A DNA stretch of 64,000 bases from Microcoleus sp. FACHB-1515 (GTDB lineage: Bacteria; Cyanobacteriota; Cyanobacteriia; Elainellales; Elainellaceae). The notes beneath the pieces are model-generated. The model searched no databases and was not told the origin of the DNA. It was given only the letters and a program-made list of their open reading frames with translations. Made by a program: the position numbers and the translations under genes. Location of the stretch: assembly GCF_014696105.1 (NCBI RefSeq), contig NZ_JACJPO010000020.1, positions 186,001 through 250,000 of the forward strand, in the 5' to 3' direction. Shown here one piece after another: positions 1 through 8,464 of the stretch; within the stretch, counting starts at the first letter, position 1; every line of letters begins with the position of its first letter.

Positions 1-786
1 CGCAATGCCGGATTCGATCGCTTGCAGCAGCAGCATCCCGATCTAGACTACGTGCAGTTCATCGACGGTGATTGCGAAGTGACAGCAGGCTGGCTCGATG
101 CCGCAGCGGAAGCACTAGACGAGCATCCAAACGTCGTTGCGGTTTGCGGCTGGCGACGAGAGCGCTATCCCGATCGCAGCGTCTACAACCGGATTTGCGA
201 TGTTGAGTGGCGATTGGGATCAGCCGGACTGGTGGAAAGCTTTGGGGGAGACGTGATGATTCGCGCTGATGCCTTCTCGAAAGTCGAAGGCTACAACAGC
301 AGCATGATCGCGGGAGAAGACCCGGAACTGAGCGTGCGGCTGCGGCGGATTGGTGACATTTTGCGGCTCGATCGCACCAGCACAGTTCACGATGCGGATA
401 TGCATCACCTGTCGCAGTGGTGGAACCGGATACAGCGCGGCGGCTTTGCCTATGCCTTGGTCGCCTCGATGTATGCGAACCAGCCAGAGCGCAAGTTTGT
501 CAGTGAAGCCCGTCGAATCTGGATTTGGGGCATTTTGGCTCCGGTTAGCGCGATCGCTCTTGCTCCCATCACGCACGGTATTTCGCTGGCAGCTTTCTTG
601 CGCTATCCGCTGGCGTCCCTCAAAACATTTCGCCGTACCACCCAACAAGGATTCTCGATCGCCGAATGCGTCGCCTGGAGTTTGTCCTGCGGCGTTTCGG
701 TTTTTCCAGAAGCGATCGGCGCTTTGCGATTTTACCTGCTGCAACTGCGCGGCCAGCAGGCTGAACTGATTGAGTACAAATCTTAA
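1..786 (+). CDS. Family 2 glycosyltransferase, C-terminal part (5' end outside window)
   Basis: The reading frame is open from base 1 (ARNAGF-type text RNAGFDR), so the start lies upstream. The visible part carries the GT-A metal motif DGDCEV, then a GGDVMIRADAF segment and a GEDPELSVRLRR motif, the usual acceptor-side ED motif of GT2 enzymes. Two hydrophobic stretches near the C-terminus (about residues 170-240) suggest membrane association. The substrate cannot be told. It converges with the next gene and the two overlap by four bases. Confidence 0.85.
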   Translation, partial: RNAGFDRLQQQHPDLDYVQFIDGDCEVTAGWLDAAAEALDEHPNVVAVCGWRRERYPDRSVYNRICDVEWRLGSAGLVESFGGDVMIRADAFSKVEGYNSSMIAGEDPELSVRLRRIGDILRLDRTSTVHDADMHHLSQWWNRIQRGGFAYALVASMYANQPERKFVSEARRIWIWGILAPVSAIALAPITHGISLAAFLRYPLASLKTFRRTTQQGFSIAECVAWSLSCGVSVFPEAIGALRFYLLQLRGQQAELIEYKS

Positions 787-2156
787 AGTACCAGCAGACC
801 GAGGCAAGAGGCGACTGTAGCAAACGCCGCTCGACCAATCCAGTTCCAGCGATCGGTCGGACGCGATCGCAACCAGGGCTGTGTCAGATAGTAGGTGATG
901 CCTGCGATCGCAATTCCTAACAGACCAAGCAGGGAAACTGGGATAGAAGTGCGTTCGATCGCCAGCAGCGGCACAAACAGCAGCAGCCAGCTTTTACCGA
1001 TGTAAAGGATGACGCGCCCGATCTGAGCAGGCAGCCAGTAAGCAGTTGGCGGCAGTCCAGCAATCCCAATAATCGCGAGGCTTGCCGCAAAGCCGATCGT
1101 GTAGGGATACAACAGGTTTGATCGCTCCCAAATGCCAAACAGAAACAGCCACAGCGCTCCCGCCGCGACGACGCTCATGACCGCGTAGATGTTGTGAACG
1201 CGCACCCAGCCGCAGGTTTCATCAGCCGGAAGCCAAGGCATTGATTGGCGATCGCGCTCCTCCAACTTTGGATCAACTCGTCGCATCAGCAGCGGATAGC
1301 ACAAGAAAACCGTCAAAGGCGACAAAAGCCACTGCCAACCGCCGATCGACCAGCTTAGATAGCCGAATAAAGTCGCTCCCATCAGGGCACTATCGTTGAG
1401 CGTCGTGCGTCTGCGCCAGGTCAGCGTGAAGATGACGAGGGCGATCGTGATCACCAGTCGCGTCAGCAGGGCAGGCACGTCCATTTCGAGATGCGTCCGC
1501 AGCAGCAAGTAGCCACCGAGCGGAATGAAAAAGTTGTCGAGTCCCCGCCATGCGATCGCCTCCAGCAGCATGACGAGCAGACCGAGAATCACTGAGATCA
1601 GCAAGGTTTCCGCCCGCCCGACTTCACTCAATAGCAGCAAGGGGACGTGAACGCTAAAAAACGCCAGCGTGAAAAAGGCGATCGATCCTTCGGCGCTCTT
1701 TTGGCCTTCTAGCGTTTCGTAGCGGACTGTGCCGTAACGCACTCCGATTAAAGCAGCTAGCGCATCCGCTAGGGTGAGCATCAAAATTGGGATGCAGTAG
1801 AGTAGCGGCTCTTGATGGGCGAGGCAGAAGAGGAGGGCGATCGCCGCCGGAAAGTAAACTTCACCGAGCGATCGGCGTTCGACTCCACCCAAAACGCTGC
1901 CGAACTCGTTGCGGAGTGGGGCATAGAGGCGGATGGCGAGGAGGGTGGCGATGGCGATCGCGGTCAGCAAAACGACCGGAAGCGGATCGTCAAACAGCCA
2001 GGGAAAACTCAGCGTCACTAAGCCCATCGGGATGTGCAGCAGCTTCCGCACGATTTCGGGATGCGGTGAAAATCGCCGCTGAATTTGCTTGAGGCCGACA
2101 ATCAATCCGCCCAGAATCGCGAGAATGAGCAGCATTCCCTCAGCCGCACTAACCAT
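783..2156 (-). CDS. Prenol/dolichol kinase-like membrane protein with DUF92-like second half
   Basis: A polytopic membrane protein of 457 residues. Residues 1-215 carry the marks of the CTP-dependent dolichol/phytol kinase family: RKLLHIPMG near 38, LADALAALIG near 129, KSAEGS near 153 and GLDNFFIPL near 205. Residues 249-290 (TTLNDSALMGATLFGYLSW, then GGWQW) resemble DUF92, the family of the plant phytyl-phosphate kinase VTE6. I infer a possible VTE5-VTE6-like fusion that would phosphorylate a prenol twice. Its ATG overlaps the stop of the upstream DUF3419 gene (TAATG), so it is the last gene of the five-gene operon. The kinase-family call is good; the second-half call is tentative. Confidence 0.75.
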   Translation of the reverse strand: MVSAAEGMLLILAILGGLIVGLKQIQRRFSPHPEIVRKLLHIPMGLVTLSFPWLFDDPLPVVLLTAIAIATLLAIRLYAPLRNEFGSVLGGVERRSLGEVYFPAAIALLFCLAHQEPLLYCIPILMLTLADALAALIGVRYGTVRYETLEGQKSAEGSIAFFTLAFFSVHVPLLLLSEVGRAETLLISVILGLLVMLLEAIAWRGLDNFFIPLGGYLLLRTHLEMDVPALLTRLVITIALVIFTLTWRRRTTLNDSALMGATLFGYLSWSIGGWQWLLSPLTVFLCYPLLMRRVDPKLEERDRQSMPWLPADETCGWVRVHNIYAVMSVVAAGALWLFLFGIWERSNLLYPYTIGFAASLAIIGIAGLPPTAYWLPAQIGRVILYIGKSWLLLFVPLLAIERTSIPVSLLGLLGIAIAGITYYLTQPWLRSRPTDRWNWIGRAAFATVASCLGLLVL

Positions 2157-3256
2157 TAGACGATCTCCTCAACGACGAATCGGCTGTAGAAGAACGCTTT
2201 GTCTTGTGCGTAGAGGGATTCAGCTAAATCGGTGAGCGGATGGAGGCAATCGCTCATCTGATCAGGACGAGTCCGAGGCGCAAGCATATTCCAGTAGACC
2301 AAGCGACCGTTCGATCGACCCGAATCGACCAATCGATCGAGAAGCTGATAGTAATTCGGCAAAGACAAATACTCGAAAATGTCGCTGAGATTGTAGGAAT
2401 CGATCGCATTTTTGCCAACGCGATCGAGCGCATCTTCAATCGAACCGCAGTGCCATTCGAGGCGATCGAGATTCGATCGGATTGCATCAAAATTTTCAGG
2501 CCGCAAAGCATAAGGCAAAGCAGTCAGGTGGCGACCTGTGAGAATCCATTGCAGATAGGGATTTTCGGCGGGATCAAGTTCCGTCAAGGCGTAGCGGGTG
2601 CGATCGAGCAGGCGATCGGCCACATTGCCTTCGACGTAGCGGAAAAAGCTGGGATCGCGTCCGGCTCGTCCCATGACGAAGCGGGAGAAAAAGATGCGAA
2701 ACAGCGATCGCCAGCGCCAAGTGTTCCAGGTGCGATCGTAGAATTCTTGTCGTTCGATTCCGCCTTGTAGAAGCTGGGTGACTTGCGATCGACTGTGAAC
2801 GAGGGGCAAAATTCGCTGACGAAACAGAGCAAAGTAGCGCTCGAATTTGCCGACTGAACCAATGCCGCGATCGATCCAGTCGGGATGTGAATCCCAAAAA
2901 TAACGGACATCCGGCGAAAGTTGGCTGCGGCATTTCTGATAGAAATCAGCGCGATTTCCAGGTTGCGAACCAATTAAAGTCAGCAGTTCTGAATGTTCGA
3001 GTTCGCGATAGGCGGCGACGCGCAGTTCAAGGCAGGCTAGCTGAGCGGGACTGAGATCGACGGCGATGACGCGATCGGGATTTTTGCTGAGCAGGGCAAG
3101 CGTATTGTCTCCGGCAGAGGCGATCGACACACAAACATGACCGCGCTGCACGTTCATCGCTTCCAGCAAAATATCGGCATCTTCCCAACATTGGGCATAG
3201 CGAATTTTTGAAAAATCGGCGCGGGTTGCAACTTCGGTTGTGAGGGTTGCGGTCAT
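2156..3256 (-). CDS. DUF3419 family S-adenosylmethionine:lipid 3-amino-3-carboxypropyl transferase-like (BtaA-like)
   Basis: 366 residues matching the DUF3419/BtaA family: CWEDADILLEAM near 23, the SAM-binding glycine-type motif SIASAGDNTLALL near 44, and an acidic strand end IAVDLSP. BtaA moves the 3-amino-3-carboxypropyl group of SAM onto diacylglycerol in betaine-lipid synthesis. No BtaB-like N-methyltransferase is nearby, so a classical betaine lipid is not implied. The gene overlaps the upstream dikinase by four bases (ATGA) and the downstream kinase by one, so all three are probably translationally coupled. The acceptor here is unknown. Confidence 0.8.
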   Translation of the reverse strand: MTATLTTEVATRADFSKIRYAQCWEDADILLEAMNVQRGHVCVSIASAGDNTLALLSKNPDRVIAVDLSPAQLACLELRVAAYRELEHSELLTLIGSQPGNRADFYQKCRSQLSPDVRYFWDSHPDWIDRGIGSVGKFERYFALFRQRILPLVHSRSQVTQLLQGGIERQEFYDRTWNTWRWRSLFRIFFSRFVMGRAGRDPSFFRYVEGNVADRLLDRTRYALTELDPAENPYLQWILTGRHLTALPYALRPENFDAIRSNLDRLEWHCGSIEDALDRVGKNAIDSYNLSDIFEYLSLPNYYQLLDRLVDSGRSNGRLVYWNMLAPRTRPDQMSDCLHPLTDLAESLYAQDKAFFYSRFVVEEIV

Positions 3257-5937
3257 GCTTCACCTCCGGTTAGGGCAACGGGGCGCTCAGGCTCAACTTC
3301 GCTCAGGCGGTGAACTTGGCCTGTGCTGCCGTCCATTTCAACAAGGTCGCCGTCTTGGAGCCAGTCGAGTAGGCCGGGGAGGGAAACGATCACGGGCAGG
3401 TTGAGTTCGCGGGCGACGATCGCGGCATGGGACAAAACGCCGCCGCGCTCGACGAGGACGCCTGCCGCACCGGGGAAGAGAAGAATCCACCCGGGATCAG
3501 TTTGTTTGGCGACGAGGATCGATCCGGGGCGGAGGACGGCGGTTTTGGGGTCGGTGATGATTTGGACGGGGGCACGAACGATGCCGGGACAACATCCGAT
3601 GCCTTGAGGGGTGTCGGGTGTCGGGGGTCGGGTGTCGGCGGTAGACCGGAAGGTTTGGGCGTGGTGGGTGATGCCGTGTGTTTCCAATCGATCGCCCGGA
3701 GCCGCCATTTTTGCATACTTGGCAAATTCGGCTTGGCGGATGGCAATTAACCCTTTGAGGTCGGTGGTTGTCGTTGTGCCGTCAACGTATCCCAAAAGTT
3801 CGGGAATTTCGAGGTAGAAGACATCTTCGGGTGAATGGATGGCATCGATCGCCCACAAACGCCGACCCAATTCCACGACAATGCGGCGGACGCGACCAAA
3901 CAGGCGGGTGCGTTCAAATCGGAGGTTTTCGCGATCGCGCACTCGCGCTCTGGCCTGATGCAAAACGCGATCGAACACCCAACGACGAATCGGATTTCTA
4001 ATCAGTTGGGCAACTTTAGCTTCGGCCTGTTGACGTGGGGAAGTGGTTGGTGCGGATGCGGCGATCGGCTGACGGGCAAGCTGTCCGATCGATCGCAACA
4101 GCATGATCGGATTGTCGTGCAGCGTCGGACTTTCAAGCTTGAGTTCTTCGAGGCAGCGATCGCCAAATCGATCGAGATAGTCTTGATATTGCGTTTGGAA
4201 TTGGAGTTGATTTTTCAGTTCGGCTGTGATTTCTGGAAGTGAACCGGAGCAGAGGAGTTCTGCAAAGTCGGGAGATTGAGCGGCGATCGCAGCCAGTTCG
4301 CGAATTCGGCGGGCGGGTTCGGCGCTGATCATGCCGCCTTCGCCGCCGATTAGGTCGTTTTGCAAAGTGCCGGAATCGCTGCACCATTTGACGCAGAGCG
4401 ATCGCAGCAGGCCGTAGAAAATCATCGCGAAGAAATCGTTGACGATCGGCGCATCCCAGCGGGTCAAGAGTTGCCGTTCCAAGTCGTAGTAGTGGGCGGC
4501 GAGTTCGTCAGGCCGCAAGGTAGAAAGATCGATTTCGGTTAGGGCGGAATCGAGGCGTTGATAGAAGCGGCGAATCTGCTTGGGCAAGGTTGCGAAGTTG
4601 ACGAGCAGGCCGCGCAGGGTGTTGGCGAAGCTGAGGCTGTCTTGGAGGCGATCGCGCCAGTTGGCCTTTTCCAAAGTGGCGATCACATCGGGCGGCAGAG
4701 GTTCACGAACGCCCATCATCTGCTCCATGAAGCGCTGATTCATCTTGAATCCGGGCAGGAGGGCGAGGAGGCGATACCAATTAATCAGGTTGTAGTAGAT
4801 GCGTCCGCGAATCAGGCCGAGCAGACAGCGGAAGGTCGTGTCTTGGGCGGCGATCGCGCCTTCTGACACGCCCATCATCCGGCAAAACTGGCGATACACT
4901 TCGGCATAAGCGTGACGGACGAAGGAGAAAGTGAGCGGAGTCGTGATGCCGCCGTAGCTTTCCGAGATGTTGCTGTTGTCCCACAGGATGCGAGTTCCGT
5001 CGGGGTCGGGCAGTTGCGCCAGCGTGGTGATTGGGCGGGCTTGCAAGAGGTAGAGTTTGCCTTGCGCGATCGCCCATTCGATATCTTGCGGACAATTCGA
5101 TCGCCGCTCTACTTCCCGCGCAAGAGAGACAATTTGCAGAATTTGAGCATCCGTGAGGGCGGGCTGTTCGGCCAAAGCGGGATCGATCGCTTCCACCATC
5201 ACACCGTTTAGGCTCGATCGATGCGCGATTTCCTTGCAGGCAATTTGGCGAGATGTGATGTTGCCTGCTCGATCGACTTCGTAAGTATCCGCATCCACTT
5301 CACCCCCAACTAAGGCACTCCCCAAACCGTAGACGGCAGAGACGATCGACACGCCACGCTGACCTGTGACCGGATGAGCGCTGAAGGCAACTCCGGCAAC
5401 TTCGGCATCGACCATCTTTTGAATCAGGACGGCGGGCGCGGTGGCGGGCGGCAAATTGTGTTCTTGGCGATAGGCAACGATTCGATCGCTAAATGCCGAT
5501 CGCCACACGTCGAGAATTCGATCGGCTACTTGGTCGATCGGGACAAACAGAAAGCTTTCGAGTTGGCCTGCGAAGGAGCGATCGCCGTCTTCGTCAAGGG
5601 CAGACGATCGAACGGCGACTCGTTCTCCGTTGGGGCAGAGTTTCGCGAGGGCGGCGGAGAGTTCGGATTGGATGGTGGGATGGAGGAAACAGCCGTCCCC
5701 CTCATCCCCTAACCCCTTCTCCCACCGGGGGAGAAGGGGAACCGAACCTCCGGAGTTCAAAGTCCCTCTCCCCTCAGTGGGAGAGGGATTTAGGGTGAGG
5801 GTGGCTGTTTGCATGTCAAACGCAGCAGGCGATAAGGCGATCCATTCGGGAATCGGAAAGCCTTTTAGCTTTGCCAGTGCGCCCGCTTTGCCGCCAAGCT
5901 GCTCGATCGATCCACTTCCATCCACAACAAATTTCAT
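3253..5937 (-). CDS. PEP synthase/rifampin-phosphotransferase-like dikinase
   Basis: 894 residues in the order ATP-grasp domain (about 1-330: GGKAGALAKL, VAVRSSALDEDG, DIEWA, LLQARPI), a variable helical domain (330-770), and a mobile phosphohistidine domain (780-880) with the phospho-acceptor His near 837 in GGVLSHAAIVARE. It lacks the C-terminal PEP-binding barrel of true PEP synthase. Length and order fit rifampin phosphotransferase-type enzymes, which use ATP to phosphorylate a hydroxyl group on a substrate held by the middle domain. Two repeats are translated in frame: a hairpin repeat at residues 45-82 and a heptamer repeat near 775. It is the third gene of the operon. The substrate is unknown; a prenyl or mevalonate-type alcohol is only a guess. 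Confidence 0.8.
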   Translation of the reverse strand: MKFVVDGSGSIEQLGGKAGALAKLKGFPIPEWIALSPAAFDMQTATLTLNPSPTEGRGTLNSGGSVPLLPRWEKGLGDEGDGCFLHPTIQSELSAALAKLCPNGERVAVRSSALDEDGDRSFAGQLESFLFVPIDQVADRILDVWRSAFSDRIVAYRQEHNLPPATAPAVLIQKMVDAEVAGVAFSAHPVTGQRGVSIVSAVYGLGSALVGGEVDADTYEVDRAGNITSRQIACKEIAHRSSLNGVMVEAIDPALAEQPALTDAQILQIVSLAREVERRSNCPQDIEWAIAQGKLYLLQARPITTLAQLPDPDGTRILWDNSNISESYGGITTPLTFSFVRHAYAEVYRQFCRMMGVSEGAIAAQDTTFRCLLGLIRGRIYYNLINWYRLLALLPGFKMNQRFMEQMMGVREPLPPDVIATLEKANWRDRLQDSLSFANTLRGLLVNFATLPKQIRRFYQRLDSALTEIDLSTLRPDELAAHYYDLERQLLTRWDAPIVNDFFAMIFYGLLRSLCVKWCSDSGTLQNDLIGGEGGMISAEPARRIRELAAIAAQSPDFAELLCSGSLPEITAELKNQLQFQTQYQDYLDRFGDRCLEELKLESPTLHDNPIMLLRSIGQLARQPIAASAPTTSPRQQAEAKVAQLIRNPIRRWVFDRVLHQARARVRDRENLRFERTRLFGRVRRIVVELGRRLWAIDAIHSPEDVFYLEIPELLGYVDGTTTTTDLKGLIAIRQAEFAKYAKMAAPGDRLETHGITHHAQTFRSTADTRPPTPDTPQGIGCCPGIVRAPVQIITDPKTAVLRPGSILVAKQTDPGWILLFPGAAGVLVERGGVLSHAAIVARELNLPVIVSLPGLLDWLQDGDLVEMDGSTGQVHRLSEVEPERPVALTGGEA
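3604..3643. repeat. Heptamer-type tandem repeat inside the dikinase gene
   Basis: Successive GTGTCGGG/GGTCGGG units lie in the coding region and are read on the minus strand as an Asp/Pro/Thr-rich linker (PPTPDTP) just before the conserved GIGCCPG motif. It resembles the short tandemly repeated heptamers known from cyanobacterial spacers, but here it is translated. Confidence 0.7.
5692..5814. repeat. Palindromic interspersed repeat translated in frame
   Basis: Two strong hairpins, one at about 5713-5739 (CCCCTTCTCCC pairing with GGGAGAAGGGG) and one at about 5764-5787 (CCCTCTCCC pairing with GGGAGAGGG), are joined by a short spacer. Read on the minus strand they give LTLNPSPTEGRGT and RWEKGLGDEG, a signature of the intergenic palindromic repeat common in cyanobacteria. 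It interrupts the ATP-grasp domain between a conserved EWIALSP segment and the next helix without breaking the frame. Confidence 0.85.
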
Positions 5938-5947
5938 TGCTTTTCTC

Positions 5948-6835
5948 TCAGTAAAAAATCAGCGGCAGCACACCCAAACTTAAATTCACCAGCAGCGTCC
6001 AGATTCCCGCCATCAGTTCGATCGCCTGTGCCGATTTCAAAGTTGGACGCATCCAGAAACGTCCTGCTAAGACGATCGAAATTCCTAAGAGAGCCAGCAC
6101 GATCGCGATTGCAATCCAGTAGCGAATCTGGACGGCTGCACCAATCGCCGCAATTCCGGCAATCCAGAGTGAACCGAGCCAAGCGGCGATCGCATTCGTC
6201 TGTCCCCAAAGTGCGGTGTAGGTTTCGACTCCGGGTTCTTCCGCTTCGGGAGCGCGGATTTTGCGACCCAGTTCGATCGCCAGTCCGTTTCCGTAGCTGA
6301 CGGCCAGAAACCAGAGCAGCGCGATCGGGAAGTTACTCGATCGCAGCCAGTCGCAGCTTGAGGCATACAGCGCGAGCAGCGGCATGATCAGCATGTGGGA
6401 CAGGAGGTAGGCGATCGGATGACTTTTTAGCCAGTCAGGAACGAAAAATTCGTGCCGCATCAAGGTCGTGTAGAGCCAAATGATCGCCAGCAGCAGAACG
6501 GATTTCCAGCCGAGAGCGATCGACAGACCCAGTTGAATCGGGGCACAGCCCCAGCCGATCGCCCGCAGTTCGCTCAGCGTCACCAAGCCTCGCGGGACGG
6601 GACGATATGGCCGATAGCGAAAGTCGTCCTCGAAATCTTTGAACTCGTCGGCAATTCGCAGTTGTAGGAAGGCGAGGAAGAGGACGATGAAGGCAACTAG
6701 GGCGGCTCCCGGATCGATCGAACTGCCCGTTAACTGGTGCGAATAGCCGATCGCCCCAGCGCTAAAAATCGCGATCAGCAAACCGTGCTTGAAGATGGGA
6801 AAGCGCTCTTTTTGATAGATCCACCAGCAATTCAT
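5948..6835 (-). CDS. UbiA family prenyltransferase
   Basis: 295 residues with about eight hydrophobic segments. The first Asp-rich motif is ADEFKDFEDD at residues 62-71, followed by the typical RPVPRGLV. The second motif is degenerate (IELGRKIRAPEAEE near 187-200), as in some UbiA subfamilies. UbiA enzymes move a prenyl chain from its diphosphate onto an aromatic ring or a glycerol-type acceptor in the membrane. Its start overlaps the stop of the HMG-CoA reductase gene (ATGA), and it ends 10 bases before the dikinase. The acceptor is unknown; the neighbours suggest a dedicated prenyl-lipid product rather than chlorophyll or quinone synthesis. Confidence 0.85.
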   Translation of the reverse strand: MNCWWIYQKERFPIFKHGLLIAIFSAGAIGYSHQLTGSSIDPGAALVAFIVLFLAFLQLRIADEFKDFEDDFRYRPYRPVPRGLVTLSELRAIGWGCAPIQLGLSIALGWKSVLLLAIIWLYTTLMRHEFFVPDWLKSHPIAYLLSHMLIMPLLALYASSCDWLRSSNFPIALLWFLAVSYGNGLAIELGRKIRAPEAEEPGVETYTALWGQTNAIAAWLGSLWIAGIAAIGAAVQIRYWIAIAIVLALLGISIVLAGRFWMRPTLKSAQAIELMAGIWTLLVNLSLGVLPLIFY

Positions 6836-8136
6836 GACGATCCTCCTTTGCCTCGTGCCAATCGCTGATGAGCGCGGGCAAATTCATCGCTGCACATCGC
6901 CCCGATAATCGACAGTTCGCCGGAGAGCAGTAAGGCCGCGCAAACTTCCGCAAAGGCTTTCGCGTGTCCGGTTCCTGCAAGGCCGAGAATTTCGAGACAG
7001 GCTTGCTGGCTGGGGAGTCCCGTTCCGCCGCCCACCGTTCCGACGATCAAATTGGGAAGTGTCACAGCGGCATAGAGCGCTCCGGATTCGGTCACTTCAA
7101 AGCGCGTTACGCCGATCGCCGACTCCGCGACGCAAGCCGCATCTTGACCGCAGGCGATGAACAGGGCGGCCAGTCCATTGGCGTAATGTCCCTGAACGCC
7201 GATCGTGCCAGCCAGTGTGCCGCCGATCGCAGACATCCGCCAGTAGTTGACCATTTCTGCGGGAGTCGATCGCAACCGTTTTTTCACCAGTTCCGCAGGC
7301 AGCGTCACTTCTGCCGTCACCTTTTTGCCGCGAACGGAAAGGAACGATTGGGCACTCGCTTTTTTGTCGCCGGACAGATTCGCCTCGACAAAAGCGTACT
7401 GCGGGGCGATCGGCGATTGGGCGCGGATGTAGTCGCAGACGGCTTGGGTGGCGATCGTCACCATGTTTTGGCCTGCCGCATCTCCGGTTGTGAACTGAAA
7501 ATCGAGATAAACGTGGTTGCCTTCGACCGTGATTCGCATATCGGTGAGCTTGCCGTGTCTGGTGGTGGATTCGGCAATTTGCTTGAAGGCGGCTTGCTGG
7601 GCGATCGCCCACAGCATAAACTTTCCGACTTCCTCCAAATTGCGAAAGGCAAACCCCGGAGCGCGACTGACGCCTTCATTCAGCAGCATTGCCGTACAGC
7701 CGCCCACTTCGCTAATGAGCTGTGCGCCTCGACTGTAGGACGCCACCAATGCCGCCTCAGTCGTCGCCAAGGGCACATAGTAATCGCCCTGAGCAAACAA
7801 CCCGTTCACGCGCAAGGGGCCAGCAATCCCGATCGGCAATTTCACCGTGCCAATAAAGTTCTCGATATTGCGCTCATACCGCTGCATCTGGACTTCAGTT
7901 TGAGCATCCAGGAGATTCGATCGCACTGCATCCGTTGCATCGAGAATCTGCCAGCGTCGATCGATCGCCTCAGCCGAAATCCTCGCACCACCCTTGATTT
8001 TGGCGGCGGGTGCGATCGATTTGGGGGCAAGATCTTGGGTCAGGGCAGCGATCGAGTCCGTTCCGGCAGCGCTGCGCGATCGAGCTTGGAGCAGTTGCGT
8101 CAGGTAGTCGCTGGCTTGCCGATAGTGTGTTGCCAT
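6832..8136 (-). CDS. Class I HMG-CoA reductase (soluble, catalytic domain only)
   Basis: 434 residues, the size of a stand-alone catalytic domain, with no membrane anchor. The family text is clear: ENFIGTVKLPIGIAGPL (residues 92-108), TTEAALVAS, GDAAGQNMV, IACGQDA, GTVGGGTGLP. The catalytic set is complete: Glu127 in TTEAAL, Lys258 in GDKK, Asp332 in GQDAA and His423 in RAHQR. The enzyme reduces HMG-CoA to mevalonate with NAD(P)H. Cyanobacteria normally use the MEP pathway, and no HMG-CoA synthase, mevalonate kinase or decarboxylase gene is visible here, so the true substrate or product use is open. It is the first gene of the five-gene operon. Confidence 0.93.
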   Translation of the reverse strand: MATHYRQASDYLTQLLQARSRSAAGTDSIAALTQDLAPKSIAPAAKIKGGARISAEAIDRRWQILDATDAVRSNLLDAQTEVQMQRYERNIENFIGTVKLPIGIAGPLRVNGLFAQGDYYVPLATTEAALVASYSRGAQLISEVGGCTAMLLNEGVSRAPGFAFRNLEEVGKFMLWAIAQQAAFKQIAESTTRHGKLTDMRITVEGNHVYLDFQFTTGDAAGQNMVTIATQAVCDYIRAQSPIAPQYAFVEANLSGDKKASAQSFLSVRGKKVTAEVTLPAELVKKRLRSTPAEMVNYWRMSAIGGTLAGTIGVQGHYANGLAALFIACGQDAACVAESAIGVTRFEVTESGALYAAVTLPNLIVGTVGGGTGLPSQQACLEILGLAGTGHAKAFAEVCAALLLSGELSIIGAMCSDEFARAHQRLARGKGGSS

Positions 8137-8464
8137 AGGAGTGCATCTATCCGCTGACTGAGGTGAATGCGGGATATGCCTACTCTATGGATTCGCAGTG
8201 CTATTTGTGCGGATGGCTGTACCAGTCTGTGCTGCGGAACATTGGGGTTGTGGGGCGATCGAGCTTTGCTTCCTAATCACTTGCGTTAAAGCAGTAACTC
8301 ACAAGAAACACTACTTTGTCTTCAGAGAAGTAAAACTTTGCATCAACCAACCTAACTTATATGGCTTTATACTAAAGCGAGTTGATAGAATTACCTGAAC
8401 TTGTCACCAAAAAAGAACCTGATGTTTGTCAGTTGGTAGTTATAAGCTACTTTGTGAAGATACA
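8137..8464. other. Spacer upstream of the HMG-CoA reductase operon
   Basis: 328 bases between divergent genes, so it should hold the operon promoter on the minus strand. A 66-codon open frame at 8198-8398 has no protein-like features and is not called. No convincing promoter hexamers, riboswitch or terminator were seen. Confidence 0.5.

Noticed and set aside
783-8136. Full mevalonate pathway or classical betaine-lipid pathway
   Set aside because: Only HMG-CoA reductase and a BtaA-like gene are present; HMG-CoA synthase, mevalonate kinases, decarboxylase and a BtaB-type methyltransferase are not seen.
6964-8157. 397-codon plus-strand open frame opposite HMG-CoA reductase
   Set aside because: It is the antisense shadow of a gene with complete catalytic motifs; its own translation shows no domain.
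8198-8398. 66-codon open frame in the operon leader
   Set aside because: Cys-rich, no ribosome site, no protein-like pattern, and it lies in the expected promoter region.
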